From Folioceros fuciformis (lineage: Eukaryota; Anthocerotophyta; Anthocerotopsida; Anthocerotales), in NCBI GenBank assembly GCA_049999805.1, contig JBNGIO010006289.1, forward strand, positions 637,940-701,939: 64,000 nucleotides of DNA, read 5' to 3'. The notes beneath the pieces were generated by a model. That model saw nothing but the letters and a program-made list of their open reading frames with translations, had not been told where the DNA came from and ran no database searches. Shown piece by piece: positions 35,910 to 47,841 of the stretch; within the stretch, counting starts at the first letter, position 1; each line of letters begins with the position of its first letter. Position numbers and translations under genes: made by a program.

Positions 35910-35914
35910 GAGGG

Positions 35915-36596
35915 AGGGTTGTCAGCCTCTGGTGTGGAGTTTTGTGGCCGTGTGTTGTAATTAATCTTATCTTTTGGGCCCTCATTCTCTACCACCATGA
36001 TTATCCCCCTTCGAAAATTTGGGACTATGTTGTTGGGGACTTTAATAAGGTAGTCCCAAATTTCTCTTTCCTCGTGGTGGCTTTCGTCGACAATGCTTAT
36101 CCATTGCTTTGTAAAGAGCATTAATGAGCTTCTTGGCCACCTAGTGGTAGGTCAATTTTTTCTTATTTCGTATTATAATATTTTGGGAGCAATTGGTAGT
36201 TTTGAAAACGATATTCGAAAGGAACTAGTACTTTTGGACTTTCGTTGGAGTACATTGGATTTTTCAAATAAAAAAATAAAAAATAAAGCTTAATAATTCT
36301 CTTAACCCTGTCGATAATGTCATACACGGTGCTCATAAGTTAGCTCTTCCTACCCCATGCCTTACCTGCATAAAGTCGCATGCGGGCATCCACGTCTGCC
36401 GGGAAGCCTGGGCTCGCAACAGAGTGTATTCGGGGCAGGTAGTTTCACGCTATCAGAATGGCAGCCCGATGCGATGCAATGCGAGAGGGGTAAGTAGGAG
36501 AAGGATAGGGAGAGCAGGTGGGGAGGTGGAGCATCGGTGCGGGAGCTGCAACGGCCAAGTAACCGCGCCCAAGCCCGCCTGCTTTCCCCGGCTGTG
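35915..36596. other. A/T-rich flank grading into chitinase promoter
   Basis: No known protein family in the short open frames here. Base composition changes back to G/C-rich near 36350, just before the chitinase gene. Confidence 0.4.
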
Positions 36597-37835
36597 ATGG
36601 GTGCCGCGAAGCGTAGACGGAGGGCCGTGTGCCTCGTACTGCTGGGTTCGGCAGTACTGGTGTTGGCCATGGTGCTCACCACCGTGTTCCTCTTGAGAGA
36701 CAGCACTGAGAACACGATTGCGGAGCTGGCGGACCCGGACGTTGTTCTGCCGCCTTGCGTTCCCCGCGGGTACCTCTGCTCCGGCCTCCACTGCTGCAAC
36801 TTGACTGTGGAGGAAGTGTTCTCCAGCCAGGACTTCGACGCCTTCTTCCCTAATCGCAACTGCCCCACCTGCCACGCCCAGGAGTTCTACTTCTACTACA
36901 ACTTCATCGAGGCCGCCAAAATGTTCTACCGGAAGGGTTTCGGGATCCTTGGGGGCGAAGAGATGCAGAAGCGGGAGATTGCGGCATTTCTGGCGCACGT
37001 TGCGCACGAGAGCTCATGTGGGTGTGGATCCGGTTCACCTGCTGCTGCTGCATTTGGCTTGGAGTGGAGTGAGGCTGAATCGCGTTTGTTTTACTCTTGT
37101 TTCCGCATCCAGGTGGGTATACGGGAATAGGGTCGCTGGGTGGAGCGTACGCCTACGGGTTGTGCTGGAATGTGGATCCCAACTTGGATAGCCTGCACTG
37201 CACGCCGGATGTGTCGTACCCGTGCGTGCCCGGAGTCAGTTACCATGGGCGAGGAGCTATGCGTGTCTACGGGTAAGCAAGCGAGCAAGCATTGCCCACA
37301 CCTCCCCTGTCTGTCCTAACCTCCCGATGAATTGTATGGGTTGTGGGGCTCATGGAGCTGCTTTGCTTGGCCACAGTCGGAAGGGGTTCACTATTCTACT
37401 GCTCTGACTGTGTCTGTGTGCGATGGCTGTTGCATGAATGGCAGCAACCAGGAGTACGGCTGGATTGGGGAGGGTTTGGGTTTGGACCTGCTCCATCACC
37501 CTGAGTTGCTTCAAAACAATGCAACTCTGGCATTTGCATCTTCTTTGTACAAGTGGATGACAGAGCGGCCTGGCCGGCCATCGTCTCACAATGTCATGTT
37601 GGGTGCATGGAAACCCTCACAGAATGACACGTTGGCAAGCAGACTTCCAGGATTCGGACTGACGATCAACATATTGGCGCACAAGGAATGTGGGCATGGA
37701 GCTGATACCAACATGAATGACCGCGTTGCTCACTACAATGTCTTCCTGGGTTTACTAGGCAACGTACCTTCGGGAAACAATACGGAGTGTGGGAATCAAG
37801 GAGAATGGATCCCTCCCCAAGGTTCCTTTCTGTGA
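36597..37835 (+). CDS. GH19 chitinase-like protein with N-terminal membrane/signal anchor, 323 aa
   Basis: Exons 36597-37017, 37113-37272 and 37445-37835 close to 323 residues. The Arg-rich start followed by VCLVLLGSAVLVLAMVLTTV is a signal anchor or uncleaved signal peptide. GH19 features: LAHVAHESS, where the Glu matches the catalytic acid of HETT; YHGRGAMRVYGNQEYGWIG, equivalent to the YYGRGP...NYNYG substrate cleft; and RLPGFGLTINILAHKECG near the end. The residue pair after the catalytic Glu is changed (SSCG against TTGG), and the second Glu position should be checked before assuming activity. Chitinases cleave beta-1,4-GlcNAc chains in defence or wall metabolism. No chitin-binding domain. 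A second GH19 gene lies 3 kb downstream on the same strand. Confidence 0.88.
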
Positions 37836-40815
37836 CTTCCATCGATCTGCTGCGTTTGCTCAGTGAGAAGGGGATGCGTGCTGTGGAAATTCATGTCCTC
37901 ATGTCACTTATGACCCTGGAGCTTCCATAATCCACCCGGATCGGCCTCAGCCCCGTGTTTGCCAGGTTACACCTCTATGGATGTAGGACCGTTGGATTAT
38001 ATGTATATGTCATGCAGTACCATTGGATGGTCTGTGCCGCACATTTCCCCGGTGCAGCACAGTTGTATATTCTTCTGGGGGTTATGAAGTGCAACCACGA
38101 ACGAATGAAAGGGCTTTCCAAGGTGAATTCTGTCCGTTGGTGTTCATACTTTACAGCAGGTGTAAGGTTGCGCAAGCTGTCGAATCCAGACGCAACTAAT
38201 TAATGTGGGGCAGGCCTCGGGGTCCTATAGGTTGCTTGGGACCGCACCTGCTTGTGACCGCAAGCCCCGGCTCCAGTGCGTAACCTCTGCTCCAGCCAGG
38301 GTGTTTTCTCACGTCACCCGTTTCAATTGTTTTGCGAATGGTGCTCACAGTAGGGCCTACAAAGCTGGGTTCGTCGGTGAAGGGGGATCTGTACGTAGCG
38401 CGAAACATGTTCTGCGTCCTATCCAAGTGTCGCGAAATTGGATGTAATTAGACCGCGTTTGAGGAAACGCAACTCATTAGCGGGTCTGAGACTCCTTCCT
38501 CAACCAGTCAACCCAGAGAGCTAGGGATTACGGTTTAGGGTACTACAGTACTTGCTTGTCACAGCCTGCTGAAAGGGAAAGCTTGTCTTAGGCTCGTTCA
38601 ATGACCCACGTCTCGACTGCTAGGGAAAGCTTGTACTAGGCTCGTTCAATGACCCGTGCCTCAAGGACTATGAGTGACTTTTGTGTGGTCAAGGGGTCAC
38701 TATTGATTAGTTTGCATATATGTTAGGCATAATCTCAAAAAATGAGTAATAAATTTCATCTTGTTGATAATGGGTTTGAGGGTATGGAGACTTTATTGTA
38801 GAAAACAAGATGGAGAAATCTATTTCTCCAAAGAGACGGGAAACAACCCACGGAAGCAAGGATAACCTAGTCTACCCTTCCTTGCATTGATACGTCAATG
38901 TTTTCAAGGAACATCTTCAAGCCTTACCACCCTTTGGACATACTCAATTTTGACTTCATTGTTGTCAAGTTTGTTTTGCATTGTTCTTGTCCACCATACT
39001 TAAAGAGGTTTGATGTTTGCCTAGCTGAGGAGGTGGAGGCCAAATCCAATTGTGCAAGAATCAAAGAATAAAGTCTTGAGTAGATCAGTAAGCTTGCCAG
39101 GAAGAATTAGCATGCTATTGAATATTTGAGCACACACAAAAGCTATGCTCCATGTATACCATCCATATCCCTTATAATGGTTGGCTCCACAATTACTTGG
39201 GTGTTTAGTTTTTCTCCCCAAAAGATGCCAATCGGATCTCGAAAGTGACACATAACTCAGCTTAACTAAAATTGCAGCACATCTATTATAATCCCATATC
39301 TATATCTATGCATCCTCTATTATCTAGCTACTCCTGACACACATGAAGGGACATTGGCAATCAAGGTAGGAGGCTTACATGCTTAGGCTTGGCGGACTAA
39401 ACAAGAAAGAAACAAGGAAGCAAGATTGCGAGGCCTCCAATTACACTATCTACATGCGTGAGGCCCTCCTTGGATCTCTAGAGTTAAAGTTAAATGAAGG
39501 ACTAAGCTCCTAACCTAGAGTTGCATATACAGTGATACATCTACTACAATCTTATATGCAAGAAGAAAATATGGGTTGCAAACCATGGAGGAAGAGGGCA
39601 CTTTGTAACTTGTGATGGTGGTGGCCTTGTCAACTTGAAGATCAATCACCGAGACAATCTTTTGAAGGACCATAGAGGCCGTCTATCTTATGTATGTTGT
39701 GAAATAAGAGAGAGAGATCACCTTGTGCCATTCTTGAAGTCATGGTAAGCATTGACAGGACGAAGAAGCATCTTGCTTGCATCCTATTGCACTTCCTACT
39801 CCTATGAGTTGTGGTGAACAAGACATGGCCTAAAAACATACAAGGTGTTAATACCTTGATTCCCATGAAACCACACAAGCAAGATATAGTATCCCAAAGT
39901 CATCTAAAGCACAGCTACATTTGCGAGTGAGGAGGGAGGAAACTTGAATCTAAAGCTGACCAAGTCAAAAAAAGAAAAGTTGTTGTGAGGAGGAAGATGG
40001 TTGGTGTTCTGGCTCTAAAGAACTAGAAGCGTACGAAACCGCGTTCTGGGTAAAGCAGTCGGCTAGGCCCTTTATTCAAACAACAAGGCTTGGGACGAGG
40101 TGCTGGAGTAGACTTTCCATTCAAACTATGCTAGCCAGGCCTGCCAATTCTGAAACAACGTCAGCGACAAAACCGATAGAACTTCACGTGCTAGCTAGAT
40201 ATTATTTTGACGAATGTGTAGGGAACACGGAATGTTACGTGGGTATGCAGTATCTGCATGACGCGTACAGATCCCTACCCTGAAGCCTACAGAAGCTGGG
40301 CAAGCTGAACACTGTCCATCGTGCACCTGAGTTGGGTACGTTTCCAGGCGATGAGCCCAGAACAGGACTACTTGGTTCGGAAGCGCAGCTCCCGGCACGT
40401 GGTGTGCGCAGGCGGCCCGGCGGGAGGTTCCTGTCCGAGGTGTAACACTATGTGTTGCATATATAGACATAGCAGGCAACAAGGTGGGGTCCCCTTCTTA
40501 AAGCTTGGTTATGACAGCAGCCGCATGTGGAGATTGTTGACTCTGTCTCAGCTCGAGGAAGTATCCTCTTGGAATCTGAGTCCTGACCTGACCTGGGTTG
40601 ACATGACTAAATTACTGCACCTGCTGGGATCGCCACGTACTGTCGCCAATGCACACCAAGCAGCAAAACACCGACGATCGCGCTTCACAGCAACCTGGGC
40701 CTGTCCCATAAATCGCGCCCATCTCACGCATTCCATCCAGGGCTTCTGTCCGCCTGCCTGCTTGCCTGGGCATCGTTCCAGTGAAGGAGTTTGACATCAT
40801 CTGCCGACGCCGCTC
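37836..40815. other. Long gene-poor spacer between the two GH19 genes
   Basis: It includes a 48-bp tandem repeat and an A/T-rich core (38.7-40.0 kb) without recognisable coding sequence on either strand. The last 0.8 kb is G/C-richer and probably contains the promoter of the second chitinase gene. Confidence 0.5.
38575..38670 (+). repeat. 48-bp tandem repeat, two copies
   Basis: Units at 38575-38622 and 38623-38670 share GGGAAAGCTTGT, TAGGCTCGTTCAATGACCC and a diverged end. Confidence 0.9.
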
Positions 40816-42106
40816 ATGGCCGCCTCGTCTGCAGCAACGTGTGTTGCCCGCGCGGCCGTCATCGTCGTCTTCGTATCCGCGCTTCTTCCCTTCTCCACCG
40901 CAACCTCCTACGAGGTGTGTAGTGCTGTGTGCTGAATGTTCGCAGGCTGATTCCTGCTCTGGCTTGTTGTAGCCTTAGGGATGCCCAGGCAGCTAGGATT
41001 TGATTGGATCCCGGGCGTCTGTCTCACACGTGGCTTCCCGTCTCGCTTGCATATGCGCAGGCAGGAGGGTCCAGTCTGAGGAAGCAGTTGGCGGAGGCGA
41101 AGCTCAAGGCCTCCTACATCATTACCAAAGACATCTACAACGAGTTCCTGTTGCACAGGAACGATCCCGCCTGCACCGGCGCCAACTTCTTCAACTACTC
41201 TGCCTTTGTCCAGGCCACCAAAACGTTCCCCACGTTCGGGACCACTGGCTCCCTCCCAACCCGGAAGCGAGAGCTGGCGGCCTTCTTCGGCCAGACCTCG
41301 CACGAAACTACAGGTGAAGGATGACACACTCAGTTGCTGGCCATGGCGTTGTCTGATAAATAATGCCACGGTCCCGCTGCTGGGATGCGTTGCTTTCTTA
41401 CAAGCTTGTTGCATTACCATGCACGGTGATGATAATTGGTACGCTGGTCCGTTGCAGGTGGCTGGGCTACCGCACCGGATGGCCCCTACGCCTGGGGCTA
41501 CTGCTTCAAGGAGGAGATCGACCAGAGCTTCGACTACTGCCAGGCCTCCTCTGAGTGGCCTTGTGTGGCGGGGCAGAAGTACTACGGCCGTGGTCCCATA
41601 CAGATTTCCTGGTACATGACTTCTCAACCTCACACCGCTTGCCAGTGCACCGTCGAATGCTATGGCTGCAGTTTGTGTGTCTTGTCACTCGCTCTCAGTG
41701 CACGGGTCTTGACGTGGGCAGGAATTACAACTACGGGCCAGCCGGAAAGAGTTTGGGTTTCGATGGGCTAGGTAATCCAGGCTTGGTGTCCCAGGACGCT
41801 GTGCTGTCCTTCAAGACAGCCTTGTGGTTCTGGATGACGCCACAGAGCCCCAAGCCTTCCGCCCACGACGTCATCACCGGGCGATACAAACCCACAGCGG
41901 CGGACATCGCTGCCAATCGCCTGCCCGGCTACGGTCTCCTCACCAACATCATCAACGGCGGTTTGGAATGCGGCCCAGCCAACAACCCGGGAGGAGTGGC
42001 AAATGCCTACCAGGAGGACCGCGTCGGCTTCTACGAAAGATATGCCAGCATCCTTGGCGTTGACACCGGCTCCAATCTCTACTGCACGTCGCAAGCCAGC
42101 TTCTAG
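40816..42106 (+). CDS. Secreted GH19 chitinase, 296 aa
   Basis: Exons 40816-40914, 41061-41313, 41458-41611 and 41722-42106 close to 296 residues. A typical signal peptide ([17 protein letters not shown], ending STATSYE) is followed directly by the catalytic domain without a hevein domain. [20 protein letters not shown] carries the catalytic Glu in canonical HETTGGW form, then [26 protein letters not shown] and GFGLL-like [19 protein letters not shown]. The catalytic Glu and the cleft motifs are present, so activity on chitin is likely. An intron splits the catalytic HETTG motif, as in the upstream paralogue. An AATAAA lies at 42239. Confidence 0.95.
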
Positions 42107-42291
42107 CAAGCCTCCAGTGGATAGGTAGCAATGTCAACGTTTGCGGTAGGGTGTCTTTTTGCACATCACTACTCCCCTTGTGACGTGCCTCGCGGGTGAT
42201 CGCCGTTGAGAGTGCAAGTGAAGAGGCATTTAATTTGTTTAATAAATACCAGTTATCATCCTCCACTAAAGCCTTCACAAACTATTGGGGT

Positions 42292-42300
42292 TTAGGGTTT
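42292..42300 (-). promoter_or_regulatory. Telo-box (AAACCCTAA) upstream of the Trm82 gene
   Basis: TTAGGGTTT on the plus strand, 74 nt before the start codon. In plants this motif is typical of promoters of translation and ribosome/tRNA-related genes, which agrees with the downstream gene. Confidence 0.6.
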
Positions 42301-42373
42301 CTCACTAAATTTACCCTGGGTCGTTGAAGGGAGATGCAACCTGCTGCACCGTTGCTTGGAATTCCAGGCCGCG

Positions 42374-44669
42374 ATGGAGGAGGTCGACGGTCTTCCACCT
42401 CCCAGCTCCAAGGCAGTGGCCCCCGCTTTAGTAACCCTACCATCTTCCGGGCGATTCGTGGTGGTCGCTATCGGGGCTGCCCTTCGCGTCTTCGATCTCG
42501 TGTAATAATTCTCGACTTTGACCTAGGGTGTTTGTGGACCCCGATGAAGGGTGCCAGTGTGGGTGACCCGCGTGTCGTGGCAGTGAAAACGTGCCGGTCT
42601 CCTGCAAAGATGATTCTGCTCCTGCTCTACATTGGGATGCCATTCGAGCTATTTCTTTCAGCAGGGACGGCAAGCTTTTCGCATCCGCAGGTGATGACAA
42701 GCTTGTCAAGCTGTGGGACGCTTCTTCATGGCTCTGCCTCAAGACGGTGTCAGTTTGTACCCCTCGTTCTCTGCAATTTTCCTGAGTTGCAAGGGGTGCC
42801 TAAGCTTGTCCTGATTCTGTTTCATGGCGTTGGATCAGACGGCTTAACAAAAAAGTGAGTGCTGTTGCCTTCAGCCATGACTGCTCCTGGCTCATGTTTG
42901 CGGACAAGTTCGGTGTGGTCTATGTCACTTCCACGGGCGCGGAGACTCCTACTGCCGCACAGCGAGCACCCAGGCAGCTGCTGGCTCACTGTTGCAGCAT
43001 CATCACTGGCTTGGTAGGCAAATTCGAAAAGATTTCGTAATTGCCTGAAGTTTGGTGTGCTTGTTAGCTGTGTGGTTGGAGATGCTGCCCAGTTGGATTC
43101 GGTGACCGCCGAGTGTCTCATGCCCTGGGCTCTGTGTCATAATTTTTCTCGCTATAGGGGGCACGAGCTTATGATGGAAGGATTTACCTCCTGCTCAGTG
43201 ATGCTGGCTTGTCTGTCTTGTAGGAATGCTCACCGGATGGGAAGTTTGTAGCCACGTCTGATCGGGATTTTAAGATACGTGTACGTTTCATGAGTCAGGA
43301 TTCATCCTAAGGCATGTGCTCCCCTCACTGCAGGGTGTGTTTTGCGGTTGTTTCATTTTGTGTATTCGACTTCCATACAGGTCAGCCTCTTTCCCAGAGA
43401 CCCTCCAGCGGGGGCGCACGAAATAAATTCCTACTGTTTAGGACACACAAGGTACATCCTTGACCATATGTTCGTGGGGACATCGTCTACTTGCATCAGG
43501 TAGTTAGCTGTCATCGTGTCACTGAGATCTTCTGCAGCTTCGTATCTTGTATTGCATTTGCAGGAGGGCAGGATTCTCAATGTCTAGTATCTGGCGGCGG
43601 TGATGGAACGGTGGGTGTTTTTGTGGTGAGGTTGGTGCCTTGTCAGAGTTGCTCCAGGGACATGGCTGAGTCTTGTAGTAGTTGCATGTGACAGGTACGG
43701 TTGTGGCAGTATACATCTGGAAAACTGCTGGACCTCTATCAAACTAATCAAGAGGTTCGAGATGTGTGACCAAAGGCTGCTATCCTTTAAGGCTTAGATG
43801 TTGGGTTGGTGGTTTTGCTGAAGACAGGCCTTGATTGTCATGGCCTGACGGTCATCGTCATTTTGAGTTGTGAAGGCAGGAACAGACACGCGAGTTCAAA
43901 CTGAAGAGCAGGAGGTGACACAGGCCATTCATGCGATTTCTGTCTCTCACGAGGGTTCCCTAGTGGCAGCAACGGGAGAAAGGTGATTCATAGAAAGCTT
44001 TGCTACTTAGGACGTTTGGAACCTGTCTAGTTTCCGGTTAAAAAAAATTGGAAAATACGTGTGTGCAGGTTGGAAGGAATCATCTTGCTGAGGTGTGATA
44101 CCGCTCTGGGTAAGCTTTCCTATGTGAAGGTACGCTTTCCAAACGGTGATAAGTGTCTAGCGTGTTTGAGGCGCAGTGAGCGACCGTGTAAACCAACTGT
44201 CTCTGCTTGTCTGGTGCAGACTGTTGTGTCGACGGAGCGAATTTGCTCCACCAGCCTGGCGTTTGATCCTCAGGGCAGACTGTGGCTTGTAGCTGGGGCT
44301 GCAGCAACTGTGGAGACAGGTGACGAGTTTGTTACGCCAGAGGCTGCAGCCATAGCCGAGGCCAAAGGAAAAGCCATTGCAACGGCTGCCACTTGTTGTG
44401 TGGACGTTTTGCACACCACCAGTTTGGCGAACAACGATGCAGGGAGCGACGCGCGAGAGAAGGAGTCGAGTATCACTGATTCAGGGGGCCAAGCGCTTCT
44501 GGACTGTTTGCAAGGCAACAGGATAGTTGGTGCAGCTGAAACTGCCCAAGCTGCTGAAGCAGCCGAGCTGGCCATGAAGAATTTGCTGTCCAAGCGACAG
44601 TACACTGTGCAACAAAGAGAGGACCGAAAACGTTTCCGCAATGATAGAAGGTTATCACGCGAAAGCTAA
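42374..44669 (+). CDS. TRM82: tRNA (guanine-N7) methyltransferase non-catalytic WD40 subunit, 436 aa
   Basis: Ten exons (42374-42501, 42584-42748, 42839-43013, 43224-43280, 43381-43451, 43538-43610, 43695-43754, 43912-43982, 44069-44129, 44220-44669) close to 436 residues. WD40 blades are seen in IRAISFSRDGKLFASAGDDK, VSAVAFSHDCSWLMFADKFG, CSPDGKFVATSDRDFKIRVS and SYCLGH...FVSCIAFAG...LVSGGGDGTV. The KFG and ATSDRDFKIRVS blocks are characteristic of Trm82/WDR4, which binds the Trm8/METTL1 catalytic subunit for m7G46 in tRNA. The C-terminal ~70 residues are Ala/Glu-rich, probably helical. Exon 8 could start 3 nt earlier (43909). A telo-box sits upstream. Confidence 0.92.
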
Positions 44670-45411
44670 TTTTGTCTTTTGTTGGTAACCCGATTATCTA
44701 GGAGTGCCTGGTGTTCTCGAGGGTGTGGTAGCCTTGGGTTTGGAATTGTGGACTGAAAAGTGCGGCATTTTTTTGTCGGGGCACTCACTTTGTTGCAACG
44801 TGGAAGTGACCTAGTCCTTCCGGTTGCTTCGGAGAAAGGGGTGTTTCTTGTCCTCTTCGGTCCTGCCGCCATTTCATAGGTACTGTACTACGTTGCCCAC
44901 ATTTGAAATGTGCCACATCAGCGCACCAACCCATGGAGTGGTTGGGAAGTGAGGTTGGGCCGCAAATGTGCCGGCAACGCCGGCCTGCAAGGCCAGGCGA
45001 GGTAGCCTTCGCCTTCGGGTCTACTCTACGCGGAGCTTTGTCCTGCATCCTTGCGCGGATATAGGTATAAATTGGAGGCAAGGCAGAGCCGAGCTGAGCT
45101 GAGCAGAGTGGAGCAGAACAGAGGAGAGCAGAGCAGGGTAGAGGCGCTTGGAATTACGGTGCCTTGACTCATCTTCGAAATTGACGCACGAGTGTTTTGC
45201 AGTTCAACCGGATCTGACTATGTGACACGCAATTTGCCTCATCTCCAGTCCATCGCCAGCTTGTTGGGTGAGTCACAGACGCACTTCTGGCCCACGTACG
45301 GGAATAAACCCAGCTCTATTCTTCCACTGGAGTGAAGCTTTTGCCTGTGGGTCGTCGCAGGGACTTATGTAGCGCCAGGGAGGACGCGAGCTCGGAGTTT
45401 CCCATTTTGCA
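44670..45411. promoter_or_regulatory. Intergenic, promoter and leader of the symporter gene
   Basis: It contains a TATA-like TATAAATT at 45066-45073 and, about 10 nt later, a GAGCA/GAGCT pentamer-rich tract. A start site shortly after the TATA would give a leader of roughly 300 nt. No coding exon found. Confidence 0.5.
45083..45140 (+). repeat. GAGCA/GAGCT pentanucleotide-rich tract
   Basis: Repeated AGCNGAGC and GAGCAGA units in the probable 5' leader of the symporter gene, purine-rich on the plus strand. Confidence 0.8.
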
Positions 45412-47841
45412 ATGGCGGATGAGATTCATTCCGCTGTCACCGTGAATGGGGACTATGAGCATGGCCGTGGTGAGTCTGGTTTGCTGGAGCAATTTTTTGG
45501 CCCGACGCTTCGCTCGCCCAGTCCCATCATCCGCCTCCCCTTGTTGCGATGCAGAAAACACGAGTGCCAGGAAATCCCTGTGGAGGAGGTTTGCGGACAC
45601 ATGGCTGCAGAGGAAGAAGCTTGTCTGGTGGACTATGCTGGGCGTTGTGTGTGGGATTGCCCTGGGTGGTGGGCTCTACAGCGTGAAACCATCAAGTCGG
45701 GCTGTGGAGCTCATAGGTAAGGCACCAACCTAGGCCCATCCCGCGTCACAAGCCTGCTCCTTTGTTGCTCCAGTGGGAGCTCCGTTCACAGCAAGTGGCT
45801 GTGATGGGCATTCGCAGGCTATCCGGGAGAGCTGCTGCTGCACGCGTTGCAAGAGCTCATCTTGCCTCTCATGACATTTGCGATCATGTCTGGTGTCTTC
45901 AGCTTGCGCCACACTCAGACAGGGTGAGATAGATATTCCATACCAATTGCATCACACCCACTGCCAGGGGTCCGTACCTTCAGTCCTTACCATTGCCTGA
46001 TTTTGTAGGAGCGGGAAGATTGCCAAATGGTCCATTTTCTACTACTTCATCTCCATGATACTTGCCATCGCCGTGGGGATATTGATGGTGTTCACTGTCA
46101 AGCCAGGCCACAGCAAGCCTTTCGACGACGCTGGGCTGGGAAAGTGCAGCCACCAGAATCAGAACTTGGTCAACTCCACTGCGTAAGTGAGCATTCTCAA
46201 TAATGGCCTGCTTGTGTTGGCGTCCGCAAGCACTTGCGACCTGCAATCGTATGACGGTGTCCATCCAAATCCTGCTGTCACGTTGCAGAAGCTCCTCCAG
46301 CACAGCCACAAACACGGTGGACTCGTTGCTGGATATTGGACGGCAGCTCATCCCCACCAACATAGTGGCTGCTGCAGCTGCCCCGAATTACTTGGGTGTC
46401 ATGATGTTTGCCATCGTGTTTGCATTCTACCTCACGTCGCTGGGTCAGTTAGCTCTCCTAAGCTCTCAAGTCCTGGTCTTGCTTCTTTTTGCTGTGCTGC
46501 TCACTCCTCCAGGCCATGGGGACCCATTGTCAGGTCCAAGAGCGGAGCCTCTAATTCAGCTCATCGAGCTTGCCAACGACGTGATAGTGAAGATTGTAAG
46601 GCTGCTTGTTCCACGTATCATCATCTTGCAAGCATGTAGGCCCAGCTTGATGTGAGAGGTCACCTAAACGGCGGCTTGCAGATAAACGCCGTGATCTTGA
46701 CGACGCCCGTGGGGATCGCATCGCTCATCGCTGGCACCATCCTGTCAGCCTGCAACCTGGGCCACCTGCTGAAGGCACTGGGGGAGTATGTGGGTACCAT
46801 CGTGGGGGCGTTTGCCGTGCACATGTTCGTGGTGCTGCCCCTCACCCTGCTCTTCATGTCACGTAGAAATCCCATCAAAGTTTTCAGGTGACGATCCACT
46901 CGCACTGCACGCAAGTATGCACCACTGCCATTGCCATTGGCCTACAGTGGAGATATGGTCGTAACTCACATGTGGCGTGCAGATCATTTGTGCCAGCTTT
47001 CACAATGGGGTTCGGAACATCGTCCAGCGCTGCAACCATGCCCGTGACTATGCAATGCGCGGAAGCCTACGGTTGTCTTAAGCACATTGTGAAATTTGTG
47101 GTGCCCTTGGGCACCAACGTCAACCGCGATGGAACCGCATTGTATGAGGCCGTGTCAGTCATCTTCGTGGCTCAGGTGCGTACACACTCGTCACAGACAT
47201 TCACCACATTGCACGCATTCCGCACACCGGAACGTAGTCTACCATTTAGGGGTGCCCCACGCAACCCAAAGTGGCTTGAATCCATCCCGCGTTCTATGTA
47301 CTCTGCCTGGCAGGCGCACGGGAGGAATCTTTCCGCGGGCAACGTGATTGTCATCTCTCTCACAGCTTGCCTGGCTGCCATCGGCTCGGCTTCAATCCCA
47401 CATGCGGGCCTGGTCACATTGATCACCGTCATGCAGGTACGTCACGAGTATTCCTTCACTGTGTCGGTCGCGGTGCAAATGCGGCTCCAAGTTTCACTCA
47501 GCCCTTCCGCGGCTTTCTCAGGCAGTTGGATTTTCGGAATACATCGCCGATCTGTCCATCCTCTTCGCGGTGGACTGGCTGCTCAGCATGCTTCGCACGA
47601 TCGTGAACATCTGGGGAGATGCCTGCGCCTGCGTCGTGGTCGATGCCTGGGCGAAACTCGCGGACAAGGAGCGGGGTGTTCCGCTCGCACTCGCGGTCAG
47701 TGACCATCATCGCGAGGAAACACGTTTCTTTGACGTTTGCTCCCTCCCTTGCCGGACACGCCATTAACTCCAGCTGTTGTTTTCTTGTGCCCCGTGCAGT
47801 CCAAGCTGGAGGAAGCCAAAGCTGGTGACGAGCAGTTGTAG
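45412..47841 (+). CDS. SLC1/DAACS-family dicarboxylate or amino-acid:cation symporter, 491 aa
   Basis: Eleven exons (45412-45469, 45555-45716, 45818-45923, 46009-46182, 46289-46443, 46513-46595, 46682-46887, 46983-47175, 47314-47436, 47522-47695, 47800-47841) close to 491 residues. Many hydrophobic segments alternate with short loops. SLC1 signatures: PGELLLHALQELILPLM after TM1-2; IPTNIVAAAA...NYLGVMMFAIVFAF; the HP1 serine-rich tip GTSSSAATMPVT; the TM7 motif NRDGTALYEAV, corresponding to NMDGT; and HP2 GSASIPHAGLVTL. These make up the substrate and sodium site of EAAT/GltPh-type elevator transporters. Cytosolic N- and C-termini are short. Substrate (glutamate, aspartate, neutral amino acid or C4-dicarboxylate) is unknown. 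To my knowledge the family is absent from well-studied flowering plants. AATAA sign near 48113 marks the 3' end. Confidence 0.95.

Noticed and set aside
35915-36290. Overlapping open frames on both strands after the right LTR
   Set aside because: Complementary frames over the same DNA without known motifs.
39021-39878. Minus-strand open frames in the inter-chitinase spacer
   Set aside because: No retroelement or host motif could be recognised.
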